Source of the DNA: Gemmatimonadota bacterium
Lineage (GTDB): Bacteria; Gemmatimonadota; Gemmatimonadetes; Gemmatimonadales; GWC2-71-9
Direction of reading: 5' to 3'
DNA length: 7,924 nt
Assembly (NCBI GenBank): GCA_024640185.1
Contig: JAHEFN010000095.1
Location: forward strand, 1-7,924
The position numbers and the translations under genes were made by a program. Below, piece after piece: positions 1 to 6,651 of the stretch. The notes under the pieces are model-generated. The model had not been told where the DNA came from and searched no databases. It worked only from the letters and a program-made list of their open reading frames with translations. The stretch's first letter is position 1. Every line of letters starts with the position of its first letter.

Positions 1-73
1 CCTCGCGGAGGAAGACCACCGGGGTGTTGGTCGTGCGGTCGATGGCCAGCCGGGTGACCGTGACGCGAATCAT
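1..73 (-). CDS. Bifunctional nuclease (DUF151/BFN) domain protein, N-terminal fragment
   Basis: Only the first 24 codons are present; the gene runs off the low-coordinate edge. The peptide starts MIRVTVTRLAID and continues TNTPVVFLRE, which resembles the start of the BFN/DUF151 family, where a short beta strand is followed by a conserved N-(T/S)-P-V-V-x-L-(R/K) segment. Family members are small proteins of roughly 130 to 200 residues; some were reported to have DNase and RNase activity in plants, but most bacterial members have no assigned role. The ATG lies 4 bases after the ahcY stop and has no clear Shine-Dalgarno sequence, so translation probably depends on ribosomes finishing ahcY. It looks like the last visible member of the operon. 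The assignment rests on a short stretch and could change with the full sequence. Confidence 0.72.
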   Translation of the reverse strand, partial: MIRVTVTRLAIDRTTNTPVVFLRE

Positions 74-77
74 CGGA

Positions 78-1421
78 TCAGGTGCCGGCGTCCCAGCTCG
101 CGAGGTAGGTGACCTGCTCCTCGGTGAGCGTGTCGATCGCCACCTCCATGGCGGCGAGCTTGAGGCGGGCGATCTCGGCGTCAACCGCCGGCGGCAACCG
201 ATGCACGGCCTTGTCGAGCTGGCCGGTCTGTTCCACCAGGTACTCCGCCGCCAACGCCTGGTTGGCGAACGACATGTCCATCACCGAGGCGGGGTGTCCC
301 TCGGCCGACGAGAGGTTGATCAGGCGCCCCTCGGCGAGCACCAGGATCCGGCGCCCGTTGACGAGATACTCCTCGACGAACTCGCGCACCTCGCGCCGCT
401 CAGAGGCGAGGCCCGCGAGCCCGTCGAGGTCGAGCTCGACATTGAAGTGCCCCGAGTTCGCGATGATCGCCCCATCCTTCATGAGCCGGAAGTGCTCCGG
501 CCGAATGACGTGGATGTTGCCGGTCACGGTGCAGAAGACGTCACCGATCGCGGCGGCATCGGCCATCGGCATCACGTCGAAGCCATCCATCCTGGCCTCC
601 AACGCCGCGAGGGCATCGACCTCCGTCACGATCACCTTGGCGCCGGCCCCGCGTGCCCGCATGGCCAATCCGCGACCGCACCAGCCGTAGCCAGCCACCA
701 CGAAGGCACTTCCGGCGAGCAGCGTATTGGTGGCCCGGATGATCCCGTCGATCGTCGACTGCCCGGTGCCGTAGCGATTGTCGAACATGTGCTTCGTGAG
801 GGAGTCATTCACCGCCACGATCGGGAAGCGGAGGATCCCCTCGACCGCCATCGCCTTGAGGCGAATCACGCCGGTCGTGGTCTCTTCCGTGCTGCCCTCG
901 ACCTTGGCGACCAGGGCGGTGCGCTCATCGGCGCTCATCCCCTCGACCATCGCCCGGATCGGGCCGGCCAGATCATCAAGCCGACCGAGGGCGATCATGT
1001 GGAGCGCGCCGACCAGGTCGGCGCCATCGTCCTGCGTGAGGTCCGGGCCAAATGCCAGCGCCTGGGCGATGTGGGTGTAGTAGGTCTCGTTGTCCTCGCC
1101 CTTGATCGCAAAGACATGCACGCCGTGATCGCGCACCAGGTGCGCGGCGACATCATCCTGTGTCGACAGCGGATTCGAGGCACAGAGCGCGACCTCGGCA
1201 CCGGCCGCCCGCAGCGTCATCATCAGGTTGGCGGTCTCGGTCGTGACGTGCAGGCAGCAGCTCAGCCGACGCCCCGCCAGCGGCCGGTCCTTGGCGAAGC
1301 GTTCCCGAATCTGCCGGAGCACCGGCATCGAGCGCTCGGCCCATTCGGTGCGGCGCTTCCCCTCGTCAGCGAGGGCCAGGTCACGGATGTGGTGGGGTGC
1401 GTCGAGTGCGATCGTTGCCAT
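78..1421 (-). CDS. ahcY: S-adenosylhomocysteine hydrolase (adenosylhomocysteinase)
   Basis: Cytoplasmic NAD-dependent enzyme that splits S-adenosylhomocysteine into adenosine and homocysteine, relieving product inhibition of methyltransferases. The 447-residue protein shows the expected motifs in order: substrate loop HVTTETA (58-64), SNPLSTQDD (82-90), DDGADL (131-136), EETTTG (179-184), NDSLTKHMFDN (205-215) with likely catalytic Lys210 and Asp214, NAD-binding GYGWCGRG (244-251), NSGHFNVE (322-329), EGRLINL (364-370) and GHPASVMD (375-382). The end, YLASWDAGT, and the DNRYGTGQS segment resemble the short Thermotoga/archaeal form; the C-terminal DHYRY tail of the mammalian type is absent. 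Unusually, 42 residues separate DDGADL from EETTTG, against about 19 in human SahH. Archaeal relatives can prefer S-inosylhomocysteine, but TTETA resembles the human base-contacting segment, so SAH is favoured. The ATG is preceded by GAGGA at 6 bases, and metK lies 9 bases upstream. Confidence 0.96.
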   Translation of the reverse strand: MATIALDAPHHIRDLALADEGKRRTEWAERSMPVLRQIRERFAKDRPLAGRRLSCCLHVTTETANLMMTLRAAGAEVALCASNPLSTQDDVAAHLVRDHGVHVFAIKGEDNETYYTHIAQALAFGPDLTQDDGADLVGALHMIALGRLDDLAGPIRAMVEGMSADERTALVAKVEGSTEETTTGVIRLKAMAVEGILRFPIVAVNDSLTKHMFDNRYGTGQSTIDGIIRATNTLLAGSAFVVAGYGWCGRGLAMRARGAGAKVIVTEVDALAALEARMDGFDVMPMADAAAIGDVFCTVTGNIHVIRPEHFRLMKDGAIIANSGHFNVELDLDGLAGLASERREVREFVEEYLVNGRRILVLAEGRLINLSSAEGHPASVMDMSFANQALAAEYLVEQTGQLDKAVHRLPPAVDAEIARLKLAAMEVAIDTLTEEQVTYLASWDAGT

Positions 1422-1427
1422 CGAATA

Positions 1428-1432
1428 TCCTC
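1428..1432 (-). promoter_or_regulatory. Ribosome binding site of ahcY
   Basis: On the minus strand the sequence reads TGAGGATATTCGATG. The GAGGA core sits 6 bases before the ahcY ATG and overlaps the metK TGA stop codon. This supports the chosen ahcY start and suggests that ribosomes terminating on metK pass directly to ahcY. It is one of the clearer Shine-Dalgarno sequences in the window. Confidence 0.75.
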
Positions 1433-2672
1433 AGGCCTTCACGGCCGTCTTGAGAGCCTGGACCCGGTTGGTCCGCTCCCAGGTGAACAGGTGAATCGCC
1501 TTGGACCGCAGTCCCGGCTCGGCGTAGGTCGACTTCATCGGCTTCCGCCCGAAATGTCCGTAAGCGGCGGTCGGTGTGTAGATCGGCTGGCGCAGGTTCA
1601 GGTCCTTGATGATCACGGCGGGGCGCAGGTCGAAGACCTCCCGGATGGCGCGCTCGAGGCGCCGATCGGGGACCACCCCGGTGCCGAAGGTGTCGACCAT
1701 CACCGAGACCGGCTGGGCCACCCCGATGGCGTAGGCCACCTGGACCTCGCAGCGCCGTGCCAGACCGGCCGCCACGACATGCTTCGCCACCCAGCGCGTC
1801 GCGTAGGCAGCGGAACGATCCACCTTCGTGGGATCCTTGCCGCTGAATGCCCCGCCGCCGTGCCGGGCCATGCCGCCGTAGGTATCGACGATGATCTTCC
1901 GCCCGGTGAGTCCCGCATCACCCTGGGGTCCGCCGATCACGAAGCGTCCCGTGGGATTGACATGGATCTTGGGACGGGCGCCCTCGATACCGAGCTCCGC
2001 CAGCACCGGGGCGATCACATCCTCCCGCATCGCCCCGGTGATCGCTCGATGGGACACGGCACGCCCTTGCCAGCGGTCCGCATGCTGGGTGGAGACCACC
2101 ACGGTGCGGACGGCCACCGGACGGTCACCCTCGTACTCGACCGACACCTGGGTCTTGCCGTCCGGCCGCAGCCATGGATGGTGAGCCCCGCCGGGGATCC
2201 CCCGACGGACCTCGGCGAGCCGTTGCGCCATCCGGTGGGCCAGCAGGGCGGGCAGCGGCATCAGGGCGTCGGTCTCGTCCGTGGCGTAGCCGAACATCAT
2301 CCCCTGGTCACCGGCGCCCTGGGTGTCGGCATTGCGTCCGTCGACCCCCTGGGCGATGTCCGGCGACTGCCGATCGATGGAGGCCAGCACGGCGCAGGTC
2401 CGGGAATCGAAGCCCATCTGGGCGTCGGTGTAGCCGATCCGTTCCACGGTCCGGCGGACGATGTCGGGAATGTGCACGTACGCCGTGGTGGTGATCTCGC
2501 CGGCCAAAACGGCCATGCCCGTCGTCACCAGCGTCTCGCAGGCCACCCGCGCGAGGGGATCCCGAGCCAGAATCGCGTCGAGGACGGCATCGGAGATCTG
2601 GTCGGAGACCTTGTCGGGATGCCCTTCGGTGACCGATTCAGAGGTGAAGACATGTCGTGTGGCAGCAGACAT
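1431..2672 (-). CDS. metK: S-adenosylmethionine synthetase (methionine adenosyltransferase)
   Basis: Makes S-adenosylmethionine from methionine and ATP, releasing phosphate and pyrophosphate; cytoplasmic, usually a tetramer. The 413-residue protein has the N-terminal signature FTSESVTEGHPDKVSDQ (9-25), with His18 and Asp20 at the usual catalytic and metal positions, the GAGDQGMMFGYA motif (119-130), VNPTGRFVIGGP (238-249), DAGLTGRKIIVDTYGG (252-267) and the glycine-rich signature GGGAFSGKDPTKVDRSAAY (272-290). It is somewhat longer than the E. coli enzyme (384 residues), and the extra length appears to be spread over loops and the C-terminus. The ATG was chosen because the protein then begins a few residues before FTSESVTEGHPD, as in the family. 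No good Shine-Dalgarno is visible in the 26 bases between ptsI and this start. That gap is too short for a SAM riboswitch, so if transcription is from an upstream operon promoter, control would lie further up. Confidence 0.97.
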   Translation of the reverse strand: MSAATRHVFTSESVTEGHPDKVSDQISDAVLDAILARDPLARVACETLVTTGMAVLAGEITTTAYVHIPDIVRRTVERIGYTDAQMGFDSRTCAVLASIDRQSPDIAQGVDGRNADTQGAGDQGMMFGYATDETDALMPLPALLAHRMAQRLAEVRRGIPGGAHHPWLRPDGKTQVSVEYEGDRPVAVRTVVVSTQHADRWQGRAVSHRAITGAMREDVIAPVLAELGIEGARPKIHVNPTGRFVIGGPQGDAGLTGRKIIVDTYGGMARHGGGAFSGKDPTKVDRSAAYATRWVAKHVVAAGLARRCEVQVAYAIGVAQPVSVMVDTFGTGVVPDRRLERAIREVFDLRPAVIIKDLNLRQPIYTPTAAYGHFGRKPMKSTYAEPGLRSKAIHLFTWERTNRVQALKTAVKA

Positions 2673-2698
2673 CGCGGCTCGCGGCGCTCGGGACTGGG

Positions 2699-4513
2699 TC
2701 AGAGAGTGAGCGGCAAGCTAGTCCCGCCCGAGAGGCGGGGCAACGAACCGGCCGGATCGACCAGTCGGAGGTCGAGATGGCGGCCGAGGGCCTCGCGCAG
2801 CACCGTGGTCACGGCCTCGGTATCGGTGGCGTCCAAAGCGGCGGTGGTCGCCTCGATCGCCGCCGCCGCGGGAAGGTGCCGGATCACCCACTTCACCAAC
2901 GGCAAGGACGGTGGGGCGACGCTGAGGCTGTCGAAGCCCAGTCCGATCAACGCCACGACCGCAATCGGATCGGAGGCCATCTCCCCGCAGACCCCGGCGG
3001 AGATCCCGGCGTCCCTTGCCGCCAGCCGGATCTGCTGGAGTTGGCGAATCATCGCGGGATGCAGTGGTGCGAATCGCGCTGCCAGTTGGGCGTTGCCGCG
3101 GTCGACGGCGAGCGTGTACTGGGTGAGGTCGTTGCTCCCCACGGACACGAACGCCGCCTCGCGCGCGAAGTCTACGATCTGCACCACGGCCGCCGGCGTC
3201 TCGATCATCACCCCGACCGGGAGGCTCTCGGCCGTCCGAACGCCCGCCGCCTGCAGGCCGGCCGCCTCCTCGACCAGCATCGCCTTGGTGTCCCGCAACT
3301 CCGACAACGAGACGACCATCGGGACCATCAAGGCCAATTCCCGATCCGCGGCGGCCCGCAGCATCGCCCGCAGCTGTGGACGGAAGATCTCCGGTTGGTC
3401 GAGACAGACCCGGATCGATCGCCAGCCGAGGAACGGATTGGCCTCGTGGGGCGCCTTGAATGCCGCCGGAAACTTGTCGCCACCGAGGTCATAGCTGCGG
3501 ATGATCACCTGATGTCCGCCGAACGCGGCGCCGACCCGACGATAGTACTCGGTCTGTTCGTCCTCGGAGGGCAGCGCAGTTCGCCCGGTGACCAGGAATT
3601 CGGTCCGCAGGAGGCCCACCCCCTCGGCCCCGTGGTTGAGGGCCGGTTCGACTTCCTCCGGCAGGTCGACGTTGCCCATCAACCTGACGCGAACGCCGTC
3701 CGGGGTGACCGCCGGCTCGCGGGCGATGCCCTCGAGCTGCAGTTCGAGCTTGCCCCGGCGCGATGCCTGCAGCCGGGCGAGATCCAACTGGTCGAGGGTC
3801 GGCTCGACGACCACCGTCCCGGTGTAGCCGTCGACGAGGAGCATCTCCCCTTCCTCGATCAACTTCATCGCATCGCGAACGCCCATGACCGCGGGGATCC
3901 CAAGCGAGTGCGCCAGGATCGCCGCGTGCGACGTCCGGGTTCCCTCCTCGCTGATCACGCCGACGACCTGATCGCGGTCGAGTTGCACGATCAGGCCCGG
4001 CGAGAGTTCGCGAGCGACCAGGACGACCTGGCCGTGCTGTTCGCCGACCCACGCCTCGTGGGAGGCCCGACCCATCAGGTGGGCCAGCATCCGGATCTGG
4101 ATCGCGTGGAGGTCGGCGAGTCGGTCGCGCAGGATCGACATCCTGGAGGATTCCCACGCGTTGCGGATCTCCAGCGCCTTGAACTCGTAGGCCGTCTCGG
4201 CCGCGAGGTTGTTCTTGCGGATCAACAACTCGACCCCGGCGAGGAACTCCTCATCCTGGGCCATCATGATCTGGGCATCGAAGATGCCCGCCTCCTCCGA
4301 GCCGGCCCGCTCCTCGGTCCGCCGCCGCAACTCACCGAGCTCGTCGGCGACCACTGCCACGGCATCGCGCAGCCGGTCGATCTCGTGTTCGACCTCCGAG
4401 TCGTCCACCGTGCGGTCCTCGACATCCGGGAAGGACCACGCCACGGCCGCGGCTGGCGCCACCGCCAGGCCGGGCGAGACGCCGACGCCACGAAGTTCAC
4501 GAGCCACGGTCAC
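2699..4513 (-). CDS. ptsI: PTS enzyme I (phosphoenolpyruvate-protein phosphotransferase)
   Basis: First phosphotransfer enzyme of the PTS: it autophosphorylates from PEP and passes phosphate to His15 of HPr in the cytoplasm. The 604-residue protein has the N-terminal HPr-binding region (about 10-140), the swivelling phosphohistidine domain with GTRTSHAAILAHSLGIPAV and likely active His196, and a C-terminal PEP-binding barrel. Barrel motifs include GAEGVGLLRTEF (Arg303), RSYDLGGDKFP (Arg339), VGSNDLTQYTLAVDR (458-472) and GVCGEMASDP with the conserved catalytic Cys509. The start is GTG, overlapping the ptsH stop by four bases (GTGA), with GAGGGAGG nine bases upstream. E. coli EI is 575 residues; most of the surplus is a tail of about 22 residues after the normal C-terminal helix, ending LSGGTSLPLTL. 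This tail region holds the hairpin at 2721-2741. All key catalytic residues are present, so the enzyme should be active. Confidence 0.97.
   Translation of the reverse strand: MTVARELRGVGVSPGLAVAPAAAVAWSFPDVEDRTVDDSEVEHEIDRLRDAVAVVADELGELRRRTEERAGSEEAGIFDAQIMMAQDEEFLAGVELLIRKNNLAAETAYEFKALEIRNAWESSRMSILRDRLADLHAIQIRMLAHLMGRASHEAWVGEQHGQVVLVARELSPGLIVQLDRDQVVGVISEEGTRTSHAAILAHSLGIPAVMGVRDAMKLIEEGEMLLVDGYTGTVVVEPTLDQLDLARLQASRRGKLELQLEGIAREPAVTPDGVRVRLMGNVDLPEEVEPALNHGAEGVGLLRTEFLVTGRTALPSEDEQTEYYRRVGAAFGGHQVIIRSYDLGGDKFPAAFKAPHEANPFLGWRSIRVCLDQPEIFRPQLRAMLRAAADRELALMVPMVVSLSELRDTKAMLVEEAAGLQAAGVRTAESLPVGVMIETPAAVVQIVDFAREAAFVSVGSNDLTQYTLAVDRGNAQLAARFAPLHPAMIRQLQQIRLAARDAGISAGVCGEMASDPIAVVALIGLGFDSLSVAPPSLPLVKWVIRHLPAAAAIEATTAALDATDTEAVTTVLREALGRHLDLRLVDPAGSLPRLSGGTSLPLTL
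2721..2741 (-). other. GC-rich hairpin at the 3' end of ptsI
   Basis: The plus strand carries CCCGCC (2723-2728), a five-base spacer, and GGCGGG (2734-2739), a perfect six-pair inverted repeat; the transcript adds one outer G-C pair across a C-A mismatch. It lies inside the last codons of ptsI, about 20 bases before the stop and about 50 bases before the metK start. No U-rich run follows on the minus strand, so it does not look like an intrinsic terminator. It could act in mRNA processing or stability between the PTS and methyl-cycle halves, or be chance in a GC-rich gene. Confidence 0.4.
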
Positions 4514-4773
4514 TCCCCGAAGCCTCCCTCGATCATCGCCGAGAGCGCCGCCACCGCCGCCTCGGCATCACTGCCCTCGGCCCGGATGCGCACCTCGGCC
4601 CCGCACTCTGCCGCCAACATCATCACCCCCATGATGCTCTTGCCGTTGATCGCGACGCCGTCGCGCACCAGTTCGATCTCGGCAGAGAAGGTCGCGGCCA
4701 GCCTCACGAATTGCGCCGCGGGCCTGGCATGCAGCCCCAACTCGTTGGTGATGGTCACCGTCCGTTCGATCAT
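4510..4773 (-). CDS. ptsH: Phosphocarrier protein HPr
   Basis: Small cytoplasmic phosphocarrier of 87 residues, the usual HPr length. It receives phosphate from enzyme I on His15, in the motif GLHARPA (13-19), and gives it to EIIA. The second motif, NGKSIMGVMML (43-53), places a serine exactly at position 46, the site modified by HPr kinase/phosphorylase in Firmicutes and many proteobacteria; hprK is the first visible gene of this cluster. The ATG overlaps the stop of the EIID gene by one base (TGATG) and follows GGGGGA by five bases. Its stop overlaps the ptsI start. With both phosphorylation sites intact, it can be expected to serve in transport and in signalling. Whether it acts with a CcpA-like partner cannot be told from the window. 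Confidence 0.97.
   Translation of the reverse strand: MIERTVTITNELGLHARPAAQFVRLAATFSAEIELVRDGVAINGKSIMGVMMLAAECGAEVRIRAEGSDAEAAVAALSAMIEGGFGE
4523..4530 (-). promoter_or_regulatory. Ribosome binding site of ptsI
   Basis: The minus strand reads GAGGGAGG followed by nine bases and then the GTG start of ptsI. This is one of the strongest Shine-Dalgarno matches in the window. It lies within the last codons of ptsH and decides in favour of the GTG start that overlaps the ptsH stop. Confidence 0.75.
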
Positions 4774-5510
4774 CAAGATCCCCCGATCACGAGCAGGGCC
4801 AATACCAGCAGCCCGAGTCCAAGTCGTAGCCCCGTCACGCGGGTCCGCGTGGCAGGCGCCATCATCAGCAACGCCCCGATCACCGACAGGGCCACGGTCA
4901 CGGTCACACCGCGGGTCGGTCCATCCCTGAGCACCCACATCAACACGACCGGTATCGCCAGCCCCACGGCGAAGGCGGCAAGCTGTTGCAGCTGCACGGC
5001 AGCAGGCGGCAACCAGGAACGCTGCAGCGCGGCGCCGACCGCGAGGCCTTCCCGCAATCCGAGGTCGAGACCCCAGAGGGTGAGGCGGAGGCGGAGCAGG
5101 TTGTGCACCACCGGGGCGATCAGGACGGCCCACCAACCCGCCAACGGCAGTGCCGCGAGGGTCAACCCCATCAAGGCCGGAACCTCGCCGGTCCACACCA
5201 GCTGATCCCCGAGGGATCCGAGCGGACCGGAGAGCGCCGTGCGCAGCCTGGTGATGGTGGGCCCCGGCACCCGATCCTGTTCGGCCCGCACCACCGCACC
5301 GACCGCCACCCCGGCAAGGTACGGGTGACAATTGAAATACTCCGCCGAACGCGCCACGGCACCGCGGCGGGCCTCGGGGGTCGCGTCGCGATAGAGGTCC
5401 CGCAGCAAGGGCGCCGCCGCGTGACCGACCCCGATTCCCGACATCCGCTCGTAGGTCCACGCCGCCTGCACGCCGAGGAGTCGGATCATCGTCTGCCAAC
5501 GCGGGGTCAT
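4773..5510 (-). CDS. PTS mannose/fructose/sorbose-family EIID membrane subunit
   Basis: Membrane subunit that, with EIIC, forms the sugar channel of mannose-family PTS permeases (homologue of E. coli ManZ). Family motifs are clear: YERMSGIGVGHAAAPLL (20-36), EYFNCHPYLAGVAVGA (57-72) and GPLGSLGDQLVW (95-106), matching the usual G-(I/L)-GD-x-x-x-W element. Hydrophobic segments lie at about 112-140, 172-196, 201-221 and 227-242. At 245 residues it is shorter than typical EIID proteins (about 270 to 285). The ATG at 5510 overlaps the EIIC stop in an ATGA; a second in-frame ATG at 5516 would add Met-Ala and is about equally plausible, with GGTGG four bases before it. Its stop overlaps ptsH by one base. 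The sugar is unknown because specificity in this family cannot be read from motifs. Confidence 0.93.
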   Translation of the reverse strand: MTPRWQTMIRLLGVQAAWTYERMSGIGVGHAAAPLLRDLYRDATPEARRGAVARSAEYFNCHPYLAGVAVGAVVRAEQDRVPGPTITRLRTALSGPLGSLGDQLVWTGEVPALMGLTLAALPLAGWWAVLIAPVVHNLLRLRLTLWGLDLGLREGLAVGAALQRSWLPPAAVQLQQLAAFAVGLAIPVVLMWVLRDGPTRGVTVTVALSVIGALLMMAPATRTRVTGLRLGLGLLVLALLVIGGS

Positions 5511-6178
5511 GGCCATGCGACCACCAGGATTCCCGTCGCGAGGCCAACGACCAACCAGCGCTGCCTGGCACCGGCGCCCGCGATTCTCAGCGCGCCGCCC
5601 AACGCGGCCGCGGCCCCCCCAGCCAGCACGGCCCAGTCGAGGTAGACGGCGCGCGGATCGCTGAACCACGGCACCAGGTGGACCAGGAACGCCACCAGCA
5701 AGGCCACAACGGAGAGCATCAGCCCACGACGGGCATCCCGCAGCAGGCCGCCGAGCTGCAGCTCCCAGATCGCCCTGGCGTCGCCGGCGGAGACGCGGGC
5801 GAGTTCCTTCTCCACCGAGCGAGCGGTCCGCCGACGCATCGCGTGGAGCGTCCAGCCGCCGAGGATGCCCATCGGCAATCCCACCATCCCTGCGAGCGCA
5901 ATCGGCGAGGCCGCCGGATCGAGGGCGGCGCCGGCAGCGGCGGCGACAGCGGCCGGCCCGTAGTCGGGGTACCGGGCCGCACCGATCGGCAGGATCTCCA
6001 GCGCGTAGAGTTCGAGGACTGCCCCGACCAGCACGCCCGCCCGAACGTCGCCGGCGATCGCCCCGGCCACCGTGGCCGCGACCAGCGGCCGTGCCAGCAG
6101 CCCCTGGGGGATCGAGACCAGGTCGACGGCGACGATGGTCCCCCAGACCAGCAGGGCGGCAGCCAGAAGGATGCTCAC
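5507..6178 (-). CDS. PTS mannose/fructose/sorbose-family EIIC membrane subunit
   Basis: Integral membrane subunit carrying the main transport path, homologue of E. coli ManY. The 223-residue protein starts with a hydrophobic helix (about 2-22), then RPLVAATVAGAIAGD (30-44), the family's RPL...G.x.GD element, then VGAVLELYAL (51-60) and LPIGAARYPDYGP (63-75). Further hydrophobic stretches lie at about 77-110, 151-170, 181-200 and 206-222. ManY is about 266 residues, so this version is short, and the last transmembrane part may be reduced. The start is GTG, overlapping the EIIB stop as GTGA; it aligns with the family start, though no strong Shine-Dalgarno is seen. The segment PIGAARYPDYG differs from E. 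coli ManY at the same place (NIGAAVAPD) and may mark a distinct subfamily. Seven consecutive G residues occur on the coding strand at 5614-5620. Confidence 0.92.
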   Translation of the reverse strand: MSILLAAALLVWGTIVAVDLVSIPQGLLARPLVAATVAGAIAGDVRAGVLVGAVLELYALEILPIGAARYPDYGPAAVAAAAGAALDPAASPIALAGMVGLPMGILGGWTLHAMRRRTARSVEKELARVSAGDARAIWELQLGGLLRDARRGLMLSVVALLVAFLVHLVPWFSDPRAVYLDWAVLAGGAAAALGGALRIAGAGARQRWLVVGLATGILVVAWP

Positions 6179-6651
6179 AGCAGGGCGTCCGGTCCCACCG
6201 CCCGGGTCGTGGGCAAGTCCTGGGCAAGGATCTCTGCCCCATCCGCGGCGAGTCGGCGCACGAGGGCGACCTCGGCCTCGTCGAGGTAGAGGTAGCGCAA
6301 CAGCTCATCGCGACCGCTGCGATGGTGGATGCCACCGAGGTTGATCCGGGTGACGATCCCCGGATGCGCGTCTCGGAGTGCCGCCATGGTCGCCAGGTCA
6401 CCGGTCAGCAGGATCGTCCGGTCGCTGCCTCCCTGCCAGGCCGGCAACTCGGCGACGGCGGCGGCGGTGGTGGCGAAGCGCACCTCCAGCCCGGCGGGGG
6501 TGGCCATCCGATAGAGATCCTGCTCCCAGGCACTCTCCGCGACGGCATCATCGACCAGGATGACCTCGGTGGCGCCCAACGGTCGTCCCCAGCCGATCAC
6601 CACTTGGCCGTGCACCAACCGATCATCGACCCGGCAGAGGACCAGCGACAT
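6175..6651 (-). CDS. PTS mannose/fructose/sorbose-family EIIB phosphotransfer subunit
   Basis: Cytoplasmic subunit that accepts phosphate from EIIA on a histidine and gives it to the sugar bound by EIIC and EIID. The 158-residue protein, normal for the family, begins MSLVLCRVDDRLVHGQVVIGW, and the family motif R-(I/V)-DDR-L-(I/V)-HGQ is intact with active His14. Later motifs such as ILVDD (31-35) and INLGGIHH (103-110) also fit EIIB. The ATG at 6651 overlaps the EIIA stop by one base (TGATG) and has GGTGGGG eight bases upstream. The same frame is open for another 56 codons upstream, but that part is low-complexity Arg/Gly/Pro-rich sequence overlapping EIIA and is not used. Its own stop overlaps the EIIC GTG. 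It is a separate protein, not fused to EIIA as in E. coli ManX. Confidence 0.95.
   Translation of the reverse strand: MSLVLCRVDDRLVHGQVVIGWGRPLGATEVILVDDAVAESAWEQDLYRMATPAGLEVRFATTAAAVAELPAWQGGSDRTILLTGDLATMAALRDAHPGIVTRINLGGIHHRSGRDELLRYLYLDEAEVALVRRLAADGAEILAQDLPTTRAVGPDALL

Noticed and set aside
2673..2698. Intrinsic terminator between ptsI and metK
   Set aside because: The nearby hairpin at 2721-2741 is not followed by a T-rich run on the coding strand, and it lies within ptsI codons.
24..3494. Very long plus-strand open reading frame of about 1156 codons
   Set aside because: It lies opposite ahcY, metK and ptsI, whose motifs are unmistakable. The translated product is rich in His, Arg, Gly and Asp with no recognisable domain, as expected for an antisense frame in GC-rich codons.
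2657..4930. Plus-strand open reading frame of about 757 codons
   Set aside because: It is antisense to ptsI and ptsH, has low-complexity composition and no family motif, and overlaps the other long antisense frame. It is a GC-driven shadow.
4773..6401. Single minus-strand open frame of 542 codons read as one fusion protein
   Set aside because: Only the last 245 codons encode EIID. The upstream part is an out-of-frame reading of EIIC and EIIB, is full of Arg and Gly, and has no membrane or PTS motif.
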